Source: Halobiforma lacisalsi AJ5
GTDB lineage: Archaea > Halobacteriota > Halobacteria > Halobacteriales > Natrialbaceae
Reading direction: 5' to 3'
Assembly: GCF_000226975.2 (NCBI RefSeq)
Contig: NZ_CP019285.1
Span: 2,170,001-2,234,000, forward strand
Length of the DNA stretch: 64,000 nucleotides
In this document: positions 1 through 8,725 of the stretch, one piece after another
Numbering within the stretch: position 1 is the stretch's first letter
Layout: each line of letters opens with the position of its first letter
Program-made: the position numbers and the translations under genes
Notes under the pieces: model-generated
What the model was told of the DNA's origin: nothing
The model's database searches: none
What the model saw: the letters and a program-made list of their open reading frames with translations, nothing else

Positions 1-173
1 CGGAGGTTGGTGTAGTAGTAGTACGTCGTAAACTCGGCGCCGACGGCGTCGATGAGTTTCTCCCGGAGGTCTTCGGGGTCGAGACCGCGTTCGCGGAGGA
101 CGGCCATCCCGACTCGCTCGCTCGTGTCACCTGTCTCGATGTCTCCTGACGCGTGTGGTTTCTCGTCGGACAT
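1..173 (-). CDS. Dps-like (DPSL) ferritin-family protein, N-terminal part only
   Basis: The frame starts at an ATG on the minus strand and runs off the left edge of the window, so only about 57 N-terminal residues are visible. After a polar leader comes a segment with GLDPEDLREKLIDAVGAEF followed by TTYYYYTNLR. That tyrosine-rich stretch after a GLD..L..KL helix is characteristic of the archaeal Dps-like (DPSL or thioferritin) branch, which stores iron and detoxifies peroxide. The di-iron ligands would lie outside the window. The family call rests on this short N-terminal signature only; a bacterioferritin-like annotation is the alternative. Confidence 0.6.
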   Translation of the reverse strand, partial: MSDEKPHASGDIETGDTSERVGMAVLRERGLDPEDLREKLIDAVGAEFTTYYYYTNL

Positions 174-324
174 GCACCAGTGGACTGCCATAACTCCACG
201 TATAGTGCTTGGCGTTTACACGATTTCCAGACCGTCGGCGCGAGCGATCGGTGCCGTTCGCTCTTGAATGCATGCGATATTTGATGCAACACCTTTGCCG
301 GAGAACGTCGTAGTGTTCGTTGAC

Positions 325-1701
325 ATGTCCCAGCCTAGCTTCGGCTACCTGACCCCGGAGACCCTCCCCCTGTTCACCGACCTGTACGAGTTGCGGATGC
401 TGCAGGCGTACCGCAATCAGGGACACGACCCGACGGCGACGTTCAGCCTCTTCACCCGCGAGTTGCCGGCAAATCGCGGATACATGATCGCGGCGGGCCT
501 CGAGCAGGCCCTACACTACGTCGAGGGCCTCGAGTTCGGCGACCGAGCGATCGAGTACCTGACCGAACTCGAGTTCGACCCGGCGTTTCTGGACTACCTC
601 GAGTCGTTCGAGTTTACCGGCGAGATCCGCGCGCTGCCGGAGGGGACGCCGGTCTTCGAAAACGAGCCGCTGCTCGAAGTGACGGCCCCCATCTCGCAGG
701 CACAACTGTTCGAGACGGCGGTCATCAACCAGATCGGGTTCCAGACGCTGATCGCGACGAAGGCCGCCCGGATGCGGGACGTGATCGATCGGGAGGGTGA
801 CGGCCAGCGGCTCGTCGATTTCGGCTCGCGGCGCTCCCACGGTACCGACGCGGGGATCAAGGCCGCGCGGGCGGCCTACGTCGGCGGCTTCGACGGGACG
901 TCGAACGTCGCCGCGGGGGAGGCCTTCGACGTCCCCGTCTTCGGGACGATGGCCCACTCCTGGGTCCAGAGCTTCGAGCACGAGCGCGATTCCTTCGAGA
1001 CGTTCGTCGACGAGTACGGCGAGGACAGCGTCCTGCTGATCGACACCTACGACACGGTCGCCGGGGCCGAGACGGCAAAGGCGGTCGCCGAGGAGAACGA
1101 CGTCGACCTGCGCGGCGTTCGACTCGATTCGGGGGATCTGCCCGCGCTCTCGAAGGCCGTCGACGAGGTGTTCCCCGAGGTCGACGAGTTCATCTCGTCG
1201 GGGATCGACGAGTACGCGATCCGGGAGTTCTTCGACAGGGACGGGATCGCAGCCGGCTTCGGGCCCGGAACGGCGCTGGTGACGAGCACCGACTCGCCCA
1301 AGGTCGAAGGCGTCTACAAACTCGTGGCGGTCGAACGGGACGGCGAGATGCAACCGACGATGAAGCTCTCCAAGGGGAAGGTCACCTACCCCGGCGCCAA
1401 GAGCGTCCGCCGGACGACCGAGGGCGGCGAGTACGCCGGCGACGTCGTCGGCCTGCGCGAGGAGAGCGACGACCTCCCCGGCGAGGAACTGCTCGAGACC
1501 GTCGTCGAGGACGGCGAGCGGGTCGTCGACCTCCCCGACCTCGAGACGATCCGCGAGCGCGCGGCCGACCTCCGGCGGCGGCTCCCGGTCGAACACCGGC
1601 GGATCGAGGACCCCGAGCCCTACGAGGTACGAATCAGCGACGCGCTCGAGGCCGAAACGGAGGGCCTGCGCCGGACGCTCGAGGAGCGGATGGACGTCTG
1701 A
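325..1701 (+). CDS. pncB: Nicotinate phosphoribosyltransferase
   Basis: A 458-residue enzyme converting nicotinate and PRPP to nicotinate mononucleotide in NAD salvage, probably cytosolic. The N-terminus carries the family signature LPLFTDLYELRM. The region SRRSHGTDAGIKAA near residues 168-182 holds the conserved histidine (His172) typical of the active site, and a VRLDSGDL motif follows in the middle, where phosphate binding occurs. The frame extends upstream to an ATG at 268, but the added residues do not resemble the family, so the ATG at 325 is preferred because the protein then begins MSQPSFGYLTPETLPLF. It is transcribed divergently from the ferritin-like gene at the left edge. It stands alone, without other NAD-synthesis genes nearby. 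Confidence 0.93.
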   Translation: MSQPSFGYLTPETLPLFTDLYELRMLQAYRNQGHDPTATFSLFTRELPANRGYMIAAGLEQALHYVEGLEFGDRAIEYLTELEFDPAFLDYLESFEFTGEIRALPEGTPVFENEPLLEVTAPISQAQLFETAVINQIGFQTLIATKAARMRDVIDREGDGQRLVDFGSRRSHGTDAGIKAARAAYVGGFDGTSNVAAGEAFDVPVFGTMAHSWVQSFEHERDSFETFVDEYGEDSVLLIDTYDTVAGAETAKAVAEENDVDLRGVRLDSGDLPALSKAVDEVFPEVDEFISSGIDEYAIREFFDRDGIAAGFGPGTALVTSTDSPKVEGVYKLVAVERDGEMQPTMKLSKGKVTYPGAKSVRRTTEGGEYAGDVVGLREESDDLPGEELLETVVEDGERVVDLPDLETIRERAADLRRRLPVEHRRIEDPEPYEVRISDALEAETEGLRRTLEERMDV

Positions 1702-1714
1702 TACGGATCCGGCG

Positions 1715-2152
1715 TCAGTCCGTCGGCACGTGCGTGGCGGCCGCGTTGGCCGCCACCTCGTCGAACCGTTCGACTGCCCCGTCGGCGAGCGGGTACTCGC
1801 CGTGGTAGGGATCGATCTCGCGGTCGACTCCCGAGACGAACCGGATCGCGTCGGCCAGCCGCTCGTAGTTCTCGTCGACGACGTCCTGGATCAGGACCGG
1901 CATCCCCGCGCGGTGACACAGTTCGCTCGCCGCGGCGCGACCGGCCCAGATCCGCCCGGCCTCGCGGTCGGCGAAGAACAGCGCGAACGGCGCTTCGTCG
2001 AACTGTGCCTCGAGGAAGGCCTGCGCGCTCGGGTCGTCCCAGGGGACGACGCCGACGTCCTCGAGTTGACGCATGGCGGTCGAGGCGGCCGAACAGAACG
2101 GGCAGTCGCCGTCGTAGACGAGGATGCCGGTGAACTCGTTCGTGTCGGTCAT
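1715..2152 (-). CDS. DCC-family thiol-disulfide oxidoreductase (DUF393)
   Basis: A 145-residue protein that opens with the DCC-family signature LVYDGDCPFCSAA. This gives a CxxC pair at Cys17 and Cys20 on a thioredoxin-like fold, followed by a PWDD segment typical of DUF393. Members are proposed thiol-disulfide oxidoreductases of unknown substrate. The open frame continues far upstream without a stop, but the product only looks like the family from the ATG at 2152. It is the downstream member of a codirectional pair with the [2Fe-2S] ferredoxin gene, about 70 bp apart, so the two may be cotranscribed and share a redox role. That link is inferred from position only. Confidence 0.85.
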   Translation of the reverse strand: MTDTNEFTGILVYDGDCPFCSAASTAMRQLEDVGVVPWDDPSAQAFLEAQFDEAPFALFFADREAGRIWAGRAAASELCHRAGMPVLIQDVVDENYERLADAIRFVSGVDREIDPYHGEYPLADGAVERFDEVAANAAATHVPTD

Positions 2153-2220
2153 ACTGACGGGTAGCTCGGAGCCGCGGTAGACTCCCCTTCGACGCCGCGG
2201 GCTATCAATGTCCGTGCCGG

Positions 2221-2601
2221 TCACCCGAGTTTCGACCGCCCCGGCGGCCGGTCGTGCTCCGCCCGGTGCTCCAGCAGTTCGTCGTACCGTTCGACCTCGA
2301 GGACGCAGTCGGAGCGGGGTTGGGCGACGCAGGTGAGGACGAACCCCGCCGCCTCGTCCTCGGGGTAGTACCGCTTGGCGTTGGCGTGGTCGACCTCCCC
2401 CTCGAGGAGCCGCGCGCCGCAGGTGATACACCACCCCTGCTGGCAGTCCGCGGAGAGCCAGAGGCCGGCCCCGCGGGCCGCCGAGAGGATCGACTGGTTC
2501 TCCCGGACCTCGATGCTCCGGCTCTCGCCGGCTGCCTCGAGGTCGGCGTCCTCGGGGACACGGAGTTCGACAGTCCAGGTGGTCGACGTCGAGCCTGTCA
2601 C
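2221..2601 (-). CDS. Plant-type [2Fe-2S] ferredoxin
   Basis: A 126-residue ferredoxin. Cys53, Cys58 and Cys61 form the CxxxxCxxC cluster-binding loop (ADCQQGWCITCGARLLEG) and Cys91 in FVLTC is the fourth ligand, as in plant-type [2Fe-2S] ferredoxins. It lacks the long acidic insertion near the N-terminus of the main haloarchaeal ferredoxin, so it is a secondary electron carrier rather than the principal one. A DCC oxidoreductase gene lies downstream on the same strand. The partner reductase or oxygenase is not in the window. Confidence 0.9.
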   Translation of the reverse strand: MTGSTSTTWTVELRVPEDADLEAAGESRSIEVRENQSILSAARGAGLWLSADCQQGWCITCGARLLEGEVDHANAKRYYPEDEAAGFVLTCVAQPRSDCVLEVERYDELLEHRAEHDRPPGRSKLG

Positions 2602-3330
2602 GAATCGTGTGTGGGTCGGAAGCGACGACCGAAAAGCCTGCTGCGGGCAGCCGTCGGCCGATGGTGTCGTCCTGAACCGTTGAACCTACGGAGTCCAGCC
2701 TCCTACCGTCGCGCGAGTATGCCGACGGTGCTGGTTCGCGGTCCCGCGGATGAGGGACCCGACGACGTCGTCGGGGCGTTCGCCGGTGAAGCGGACGGAC
2801 ACCGTCTCCGAGGCCGACGTGCTCGACGAATTCCTCGCGTACGCCCGCGAGCGTAGTTCGGTCGTCGCCCCCGTAGAAGCGGCGTGACGCCGACTCCGAC
2901 GCTTTCCTGAAACGGCTACCGGCACTGCTGTCACACCGGTAGCCGCCCTGGGTTCGCTCGAGTGGATGGAGACCGAGCGCTACCGGGAGATCGCGCGGGA
3001 AAATCGATGGGCACCGGATCGCTGGCCGTCGGACGTAGGGATGCAACGTGTGGTTTGGTGGGGTAGGTGGTGCGTGTCCACGTCCGACACTGTCCGGTGC
3101 GATTCGTGGTTGGATACCATCTCACTTAGAACTACCTATCCTGTACACTGTCCGATTCTTGATGGGCGGCCCCGCTACAACCGCGTAATCGCCCGGACGC
3201 ATCGGCTGACCGAACCGCGGCGACGACACGGTCTCGTGAGCAGTCATCTGCTCCGATCGGCGACCAACCGGAGAATCGGCCGGAACGCGCCGGCCCGAGC
3301 TATTTCACCGCGGTCGATGTGGACGCCCCC
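2602..3330. other. Long intergenic stretch
   Basis: This is a 729-bp gap between the ferredoxin gene and the divergent sugar dehydrogenase gene. Apart from the possible broken reading frame at 2750-3055, no convincing gene, RNA or repeat is visible. Its last 300 bases show no codon bias in any frame. Confidence 0.5.
2750..3055 (+). pseudogene. Possible decayed coding stretch in one frame
   Basis: One frame reads MRDPTTSSGRSPVKRTDTVS, then EADVLDEFLAYARERSSVV to a TGA at 2885-2887. After that stop the same frame stays open and gives a helix-like LGSLEWMETERYREIARENR followed by WAPDRWPSDVG before it turns into sequence with no protein character. The acidic, haloarchaeal look on both sides of one stop suggests either a short gene of 45 codons plus an unrelated stretch, or a gene broken by a nonsense change. 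The family was not recognised and no clear promoter was found. Confidence 0.25.
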
Positions 3331-4143
3331 ATGGCCGAGACCGACATCGCGATCACCGGCGCGTCCGGCAACGTGGGACGGGAGGCGATCGAGGCGTTCG
3401 CCGACCGCGAGGCCTCGCTGACGCTGTTCTCCCACAGCGAGACCGAAGACCTCGAGACGACGCCGATCGACGTCGCCGATCGGGAGACGTTCGTCGACGT
3501 CCTCGAGGGCCAGGACGTGTTGATCCACCTGGCCGCAAACCCCGACCCGCGCGCGGAGTGGGACGCGCTCTCGGGACCGAACGTCGAGGGCCTGTACAAC
3601 GCCTACGAGGCGGCCGTCGAGAACGACCTCGAGCGGGTCGTCTTCGCGAGTTCGAACCACGCCGTCAACATGGACAACACCGTCTCGCCGATCCGTCCGG
3701 AGTCGACGGTGGGCGACCCCGACGTCGTCCGACCTGGCGAGCCCGGGGATCCCGACACCTACTACGGCGTCACCAAGGTCTTCGGGGAAGCGATGGGATC
3801 CTACTACGCCAAGCGTCACGGGCTGGACGTGATCAACCTCCGGATCGGCTGGCTGCTCACCCGCGACGAACTGCGGTCCGAGGTCGCGGACCGCGACGGG
3901 GCTGGCGAGCGCTACGCCAGGGCGATGTGGCTCAGCCCGGGAGACTGTCGGCGCGTCATCGAGGCGGCCGCCACGAAGCCACTTTCGACCACCCCCCTGA
4001 CCGTGCATGGTATCTCGAACAACTCCCAGCGGTTCCTCTCGCTGTCGGAGACGATGCTCGAACTCGGCTACCGACCGCAGGACGACGCGGAGGACGTCCT
4101 GGACGACGACGGAGAGGGGCGTGCCGGCCTCGAGATGGGCTGA
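3331..4143 (+). CDS. Extended-SDR NAD-dependent dehydrogenase, Azf (archaeal glucose-6-phosphate dehydrogenase) type
   Basis: A 270-residue extended short-chain dehydrogenase. A Rossmann loop ITGASGNVGREA sits at the N-terminus and the catalytic YxxxK is in YYGVTKVFGEAMGSYY. It shares several landmarks with haloarchaeal Azf and the related uronate dehydrogenases: VVFASSNHAV, INLRIGWLL, ARAMWLSPGDC and a late GISNN segment. Azf oxidises glucose 6-phosphate with NAD in the oxidative pentose phosphate route. Whether this copy is the true Azf or a paralogue acting on another sugar cannot be decided from the sequence. The start at 3331 gives the typical short lead into the nucleotide-binding loop; a GTG at 3319 is an alternative. 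Confidence 0.75.
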   Translation: MAETDIAITGASGNVGREAIEAFADREASLTLFSHSETEDLETTPIDVADRETFVDVLEGQDVLIHLAANPDPRAEWDALSGPNVEGLYNAYEAAVENDLERVVFASSNHAVNMDNTVSPIRPESTVGDPDVVRPGEPGDPDTYYGVTKVFGEAMGSYYAKRHGLDVINLRIGWLLTRDELRSEVADRDGAGERYARAMWLSPGDCRRVIEAAATKPLSTTPLTVHGISNNSQRFLSLSETMLELGYRPQDDAEDVLDDDGEGRAGLEMG

Positions 4144-4209
4144 CAATCAGCCGGGTACGCCGGTCTCGGGATCGAAAGACCGAATATCGGGACGTTCGTA
4201 GCGCAACAC

Positions 4210-4503
4210 ATGTCCACGAAAGTATCCGAGTCGACGGGGTACGTCCCGAACGTACAGATGTCCGCGTTCGGGTACGTCATGGCGGCGATCCTCGTTATCG
4301 TCATGCTGCCCGTCCTTCCGATCATCGCGCTGGCCTGGATCGTCTGGCGGGCCTTCATCGCGGAGGAACCGGCGGAACCGAGCTACGAGACCTGGCGGGA
4401 GCAAGCCAACACCGACTGGGCGCGATCGGTCGCCGGCCTTGACGAGGAGGAACAGGAAGCGGAAGCCGAGGAGGCCGAGGAGAAGGCGGAAGCCGAGGCC
4501 TAA
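4210..4503 (+). CDS. Small single-pass membrane protein of unknown function
   Basis: A 97-residue protein. Residues about 20-48 form one hydrophobic helix (AILVIVMLPVLPIIALAWIV). The C-terminal 45 residues are highly acidic and end in a run of Glu and Ala likely to be a short charged helix. It starts 66 bp after the sugar dehydrogenase in the same direction and may be cotranscribed with it. It has the look of a conserved haloarchaeal orphan family, but no function was recognised. Confidence 0.7.
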   Translation: MSTKVSESTGYVPNVQMSAFGYVMAAILVIVMLPVLPIIALAWIVWRAFIAEEPAEPSYETWREQANTDWARSVAGLDEEEQEAEAEEAEEKAEAEA

Positions 4504-4728
4504 AACGACGCTCGGTCCTGCGTCGTCTGTGTCCCGTCCCGGTTTGTTTCGTTCCGGTTCGTTCCGGTTCGCTCTTCCTCCCCGATTTCGTCCCTTCCTC
4601 TACGTTCGTTTTCGGTCGACTCTCGAGTCGCCGCTCGAGACCGCGACCCTCGTACGGACTAGCGTAGTCGTTGCCGGCCCAACCGCGAACTCCGGCGGTC
4701 GGCCGGGAACTCGGTATAGCAGACCGTC

Positions 4729-5799
4729 TCAGTCGTCGGCCGCCGCCACGAGATCCGTTGGCGGGTTGCCCGGGAGTTCGTCGCGGTCATGAGGGGCCTC
4801 GAACTCGAGGTCCGGGCCGTGCGCGACGATCCGGTGAGGGTTCACGTCCGGGTGGGTCGTGTAGTAGTGTTCCTTGATGTGGTCCATCCGGACGGTGTCG
4901 GCCACGCCGGAGGTCTCGCGGGTCGCTTCGCTCTCCGCTCGTTCGTTCGACGTCCCCTCCCGACGGTCGGCGACGCCCGTCTGATAGAGGTCCCGGAGGT
5001 ACGGCCACAGGTTCTCGTACTCGCGGATGTACTGGACGTTACACATGAAGTGTGTGTGATAGACGTTGTCGAACCGGACCAGGGTCGTGAACATCGCGAC
5101 GTCGGCCTCCGTGAGCCGGTCGCCGGCGAGGTATCGCTGGTCCGCCAGGACCTCGTCCCAGTGGTCCAGCGCGGAAAAGAGGTCGTCGACGGCCTCGTCG
5201 TAGGGCCCCTGGTCGGTCGCGAAGCCAGCCCGGTACACGCCGTTGTTGATCGGTTCGTAGATCTCGTCGATGATCCGGTCGACCTCGTCTCGGTAGCCCT
5301 CGGGGTAGAGGTCCGCGTCTCGAGTCGCGTACTCGTCGAACTCGGTGTCTAACATCCGCATGATCTCCTCGGACTCGTTGTTGACGATGGTGTCCTCCTG
5401 CGTGTCCCACAGGACCGGGACCGTCACCCGACAGGTCGCGTCGGGATCGGCCTTCACGTACAGCTCCCGGAGGTAGTCGACGTCGTGGACGTGATCGCGC
5501 GTACAGCCGTCCTTCTCGGGCGTGAACTGCCAGCCGTCGTCGTCGCGGTAGGGGTCGACGACCGACACGGAGATGGCGTCCTCGAGGCCTTTCAACGCCC
5601 GCATCACGAGGGTCCGATGGGCCCACGGACAGGCGTAGGAGACGTAGAGGTGGTACCGACCCGCTTCCGGCTGGAACCGAGCGTCGGGATCGTCGCGGAT
5701 CCGGTCGCGAAACGTCGTCTCCTGGCGCTCGAACTCGCCTTCCTCGTTGGTCGTCTCGTATGCGTCCGTTCGCCACTCGCCGTCGACGAGTTTGTTCAT
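4729..5799 (-). CDS. Glutathione S-transferase-fold protein, glutathionyl-hydroquinone reductase type
   Basis: A 356-residue protein of the YqjG/ECM4 branch of the GST superfamily. The active-site Cys57 lies in SYACPWAHRT, the family signature. The middle carries VPVLWDTQEDTIVNNES, the usual thiol-binding edge, and the C-terminal all-helical domain includes RYLAGDRLTEADVAMF. Family members reduce glutathionyl-quinones. Haloarchaea generally use gamma-glutamylcysteine rather than glutathione, so the natural thiol is probably different. The start at 5799 gives the family's usual N-terminus. It ends facing the small membrane protein gene, separated by about 225 bp with no feature seen. Confidence 0.88.
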   Translation of the reverse strand: MNKLVDGEWRTDAYETTNEEGEFERQETTFRDRIRDDPDARFQPEAGRYHLYVSYACPWAHRTLVMRALKGLEDAISVSVVDPYRDDDGWQFTPEKDGCTRDHVHDVDYLRELYVKADPDATCRVTVPVLWDTQEDTIVNNESEEIMRMLDTEFDEYATRDADLYPEGYRDEVDRIIDEIYEPINNGVYRAGFATDQGPYDEAVDDLFSALDHWDEVLADQRYLAGDRLTEADVAMFTTLVRFDNVYHTHFMCNVQYIREYENLWPYLRDLYQTGVADRREGTSNERAESEATRETSGVADTVRMDHIKEHYYTTHPDVNPHRIVAHGPDLEFEAPHDRDELPGNPPTDLVAAADD

Positions 5800-6005
5800 A
5801 CCAGTCCTAGTCGGTGGCAGATACAAAGGCGCTCGCTAACCCTCGTGTCACCGGGGACTCGAGGAGGCCGGTCACCCGGCCGTAACTGCTCGCGTCGGCG
5901 GCGGGATCGGTGTCGGATCCACTCACACGGATCCCTGTACCGATCTACCAGCGCAACCGCGACCCGGGTGGCGGTTGCGCTGGAACTGCCGGACAGTAAC
6001 CCGTA

Positions 6006-6989
6006 TCAGAGCGCGCTCGCGATCCAGTAGCCGATTCCGGCGAGCAGAAGTGCGACGCCCTCCAGACGCGTCAGTTGCCGGCCGGTGGCGAGGACGGTCG
6101 CCGCGCCCAGGGTGAGCGCGCCGACCCAGAGCAGTCCGCCGAGTACGGCGCCGTCGACGGTCAGGGGTCGGACGAGCGCAGCGACGCCGAGCACGCCGAG
6201 GAAGTTGAAGACGTTCGAGCCGACGACGTTGCCGGCCGCGATCGCGACGTCTCCGCGTCGCGTCGCCACGACCGACGTGACGAGTTCCGGCAGCGAGGTC
6301 CCGGCAGCAACGACGGTCACGCCGATAAGCCACTGCGAGACGCCAAGCGACAGCGCTACCGCGGTTGCGGACTCCACCAGCAGCCGGCCGCCGACGACGA
6401 CGGAGATAAGCCCGACGAGAAGACGGCCGCCGTCGCGCCAGCGGTCGATTCGAACGGTGTCAGGATCCGTTCCATCGATTGCCCCGACGGACTTCGATTC
6501 GGTGGACGCCCCCTCAACGAACGGCTGGTCACTGGCCGGCCCGTCGCTCCCGCGGACCGAGATCCAGAGCGCCGCGACGTAACTCGCCAGCAACGCGGCG
6601 AGGACTCCGCCCTCGAGGCGGGTCACGGAGAGGTCGACGAGAACGACGGTCGCGATCGCCGTCGTTGCGACCATCGCAAGGACGTCCCGACGGAGCAGCG
6701 TTTCCGTGACACGAAACGGAGAGAGAACGGCGACGACGCCGAGGATGATCGCGACGTTGAACACGTTCGAGCCGATAACGTTCCCCACCGCGACGTCCCC
6801 GCCCCCGGAGAACGCCGCGCTCGCCGACACGACCAGTTCGGGCGAAGACGTGCCGAAAGCGACGACGGTAAGCCCGACGACGAGCGGCGAAACGCCGACG
6901 TCCCCGGCGATGTTCGCGGCTCCGTCCACCAGCCAGCGCGCACCGAGCCACAGGGCGAGTATCCCCACGCCGACCGACACGACGTTCAT
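6006..6989 (-). CDS. CaxA/YrbG-type cation exchanger (Na+/Ca2+ exchanger superfamily)
   Basis: A 327-residue integral membrane protein with the two inverted alpha repeats of the CaCA superfamily. The first has GTSSPELV at residues 46-53 followed by GNVIGSNVFN, and the second has GTSLPELV followed by GNVVGSNVFN. The acidic residues in the two PEL motifs are the expected ion ligands. A soluble acidic loop of about 40 residues separates the halves. The protein should exchange sodium for calcium across the cytoplasmic membrane. The frame opens further upstream, but the ATG at 6989 begins immediately before the first membrane helix. Confidence 0.9.
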   Translation of the reverse strand: MNVVSVGVGILALWLGARWLVDGAANIAGDVGVSPLVVGLTVVAFGTSSPELVVSASAAFSGGGDVAVGNVIGSNVFNVAIILGVVAVLSPFRVTETLLRRDVLAMVATTAIATVVLVDLSVTRLEGGVLAALLASYVAALWISVRGSDGPASDQPFVEGASTESKSVGAIDGTDPDTVRIDRWRDGGRLLVGLISVVVGGRLLVESATAVALSLGVSQWLIGVTVVAAGTSLPELVTSVVATRRGDVAIAAGNVVGSNVFNFLGVLGVAALVRPLTVDGAVLGGLLWVGALTLGAATVLATGRQLTRLEGVALLLAGIGYWIASAL

Positions 6990-7110
6990 ACCTTTGCTAC
7001 CGGCTCGATTCCCATAGCGGCTCGCTACCGCTCGTGTAACTGGGCGACGACGGTCGAGGTGTTCGGCCACGAAGGCCCCCAGTCAGGGGTTCGCGCCGGG
7101 AGTATCGGCA

Positions 7111-7119
7111 AGATTTATC
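7111..7119 (+). promoter_or_regulatory. TATA-box-like element for the first NhaC gene
   Basis: An AGATTTATC element is centred about 39 bp before the ATG at 7154. Transcription would begin about 13 bases before that codon, which supports it over the upstream in-frame start at 7133. Confidence 0.45.
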
Positions 7120-7153
7120 ACCCACTGAGGGAGTGTTGATATCGTGTATCAAG

Positions 7154-8725
7154 ATGAGTGATGGCAGTGATGACTCGGCCGGCTCGGATCCGGCCGACTC
7201 ATTCACCCAGGAAACTGGGGATGATGGGCCGAAAATAACGTTCTACGGCGGCCGGGGGATGAGCGCGTTTCCGATCGCGTTTTTTATCCTCTGGGCGGTT
7301 GCACAGACTGCACTCTGGCGAATCTCCGACACCGCCGGGTTGATCGTCGGGATCCTCGTCGGGCTGATCGTCGGGATGTTCTTCGTCCGTGGCGACTGGA
7401 AGACGTACGCGAACACGATCTTCGAAGGGATGACCCAGCCCGTCGCAGTGACGGCGATCGTCGCCTGGATCTGGGCGGGGATGTTCGCCGAGTTGCTCCA
7501 GGACGGCGGCTTCGTCGACGGCCTGGTCTGGCTGGCCGACGTCGCCGGTATCGGCGCGGCGCTGTTCCCCGCGATCACGTTCGTCCTCGCGGCGCTTTTC
7601 ACCACTGGGATCGGGACGGGGTACGGCGCGACCATCGCGTTCGTCACCCTGTTCTTCCCTGCGGGGATCCTGCTGGGAGCGAACCCCATCCTGCTGTTCG
7701 GCGCGATCCTCTCGGGCGCGATCTTCGGCGACAACCTCGCGCCCGTCAGCGACACCACGATCGTAAGCGCCGTCACGCAGGACTCCGACATCGGCGGCGT
7801 CGTCGCCTCTCGATTCAAATACGTGATCATCGCGGCCGTCGTGGCGTTCGTCGGCTACGTCTTCGCCGGTCAGTTCATGAGCGGCCTCGAAATCGCGGGC
7901 GACGCCCAGGAGGTCCTGGTCGCCCAGAGCGAACCGGTCGGCCTCGTCCATCTCATCTCGATGGGCGTCGTGATCGGGACCGCGGTCGCCGGCCGTCACA
8001 TCGTCGAGGCGATCTCGTGGGGGATCGTCTTCGCGGCCGGGTTCAGCCTGATCCTCGGCCTGACGTCGCTCGGCGACATCGTCATGTTCAACGCGCCGTC
8101 GGACGCGCCGCTGGCCGAACCGCTCGAGTTCCTCCCCGTGCTCACGGTCGTCGAGGACGCGAACGCGGTCGGCGTCGGCGGCAGTCTGATAAACGGGGCC
8201 GCGGGCTTCTTCGAGCTCGCGATCCTCGTCCTGCTGATCATCGCGGCCGCACAGATCATGATCCGCGGCGGGGCCTTCCAGGTGATCCTCGACTGGTCGA
8301 TCGAGAACCTCGCGACGAACGTTCGCAACGCCGAGTTGACGATGGTCGGCTCCGCAGCGCTGATCAACGCGGTCATCACCATCAACACGGCCGCGGAGGT
8401 CGCGATCGGACCGTACATCTCGAAGATCGGCGAACGGTTCAACCTGAACGGCTACCGCCGGGCGAACATCCTGGACGGCCAGACGGCCGCGCTGGGATAC
8501 ATCTTCCCGTGGTCGGGCGGCGTTCTCGCCGGCTTCACCGCGATGCAGACTCTGCCCGGGGAATACGAGTGGTTCGAAACCGGGATGCTGGTGACGCCGA
8601 TCGACGTCGTCCCGTTCGTCTTCCAGGGCTGGCTCCTGGTCGCCGTCTTCGTCGTGGCGGCGCTGACCGGGTTCGGACGCGAATACGTTATCGACCGTGA
8701 AAGCGAAGAGGTGGCACGAATATGA
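7154..8725 (+). CDS. Na+/H+ antiporter, NhaC family
   Basis: A 523-residue membrane protein with about 12 hydrophobic segments after an acidic N-terminal tail of about 30 residues. The conserved NhaC core is visible in TGIGTGYGATIAF and in GAIFGDNLAPVSDTTIVSA, whose aspartates belong to the ion-binding region of the IT superfamily. It should export sodium in exchange for protons and help hold internal sodium low in brine. The ATG at 7154 is chosen because it follows the TATA-like element at a suitable distance. The stop overlaps the start of the next gene by four bases, so the two are translationally coupled. A second NhaC paralogue lies at 20.4 kb. Confidence 0.92.
   Translation: MSDGSDDSAGSDPADSFTQETGDDGPKITFYGGRGMSAFPIAFFILWAVAQTALWRISDTAGLIVGILVGLIVGMFFVRGDWKTYANTIFEGMTQPVAVTAIVAWIWAGMFAELLQDGGFVDGLVWLADVAGIGAALFPAITFVLAALFTTGIGTGYGATIAFVTLFFPAGILLGANPILLFGAILSGAIFGDNLAPVSDTTIVSAVTQDSDIGGVVASRFKYVIIAAVVAFVGYVFAGQFMSGLEIAGDAQEVLVAQSEPVGLVHLISMGVVIGTAVAGRHIVEAISWGIVFAAGFSLILGLTSLGDIVMFNAPSDAPLAEPLEFLPVLTVVEDANAVGVGGSLINGAAGFFELAILVLLIIAAAQIMIRGGAFQVILDWSIENLATNVRNAELTMVGSAALINAVITINTAAEVAIGPYISKIGERFNLNGYRRANILDGQTAALGYIFPWSGGVLAGFTAMQTLPGEYEWFETGMLVTPIDVVPFVFQGWLLVAVFVVAALTGFGREYVIDRESEEVARI

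Noticed and set aside
511..1596. Long antisense open frame across pncB
   Set aside because: It is a shadow of the G/C-rich codon bias of pncB, with Arg/Pro/Val-rich sequence and no domain.
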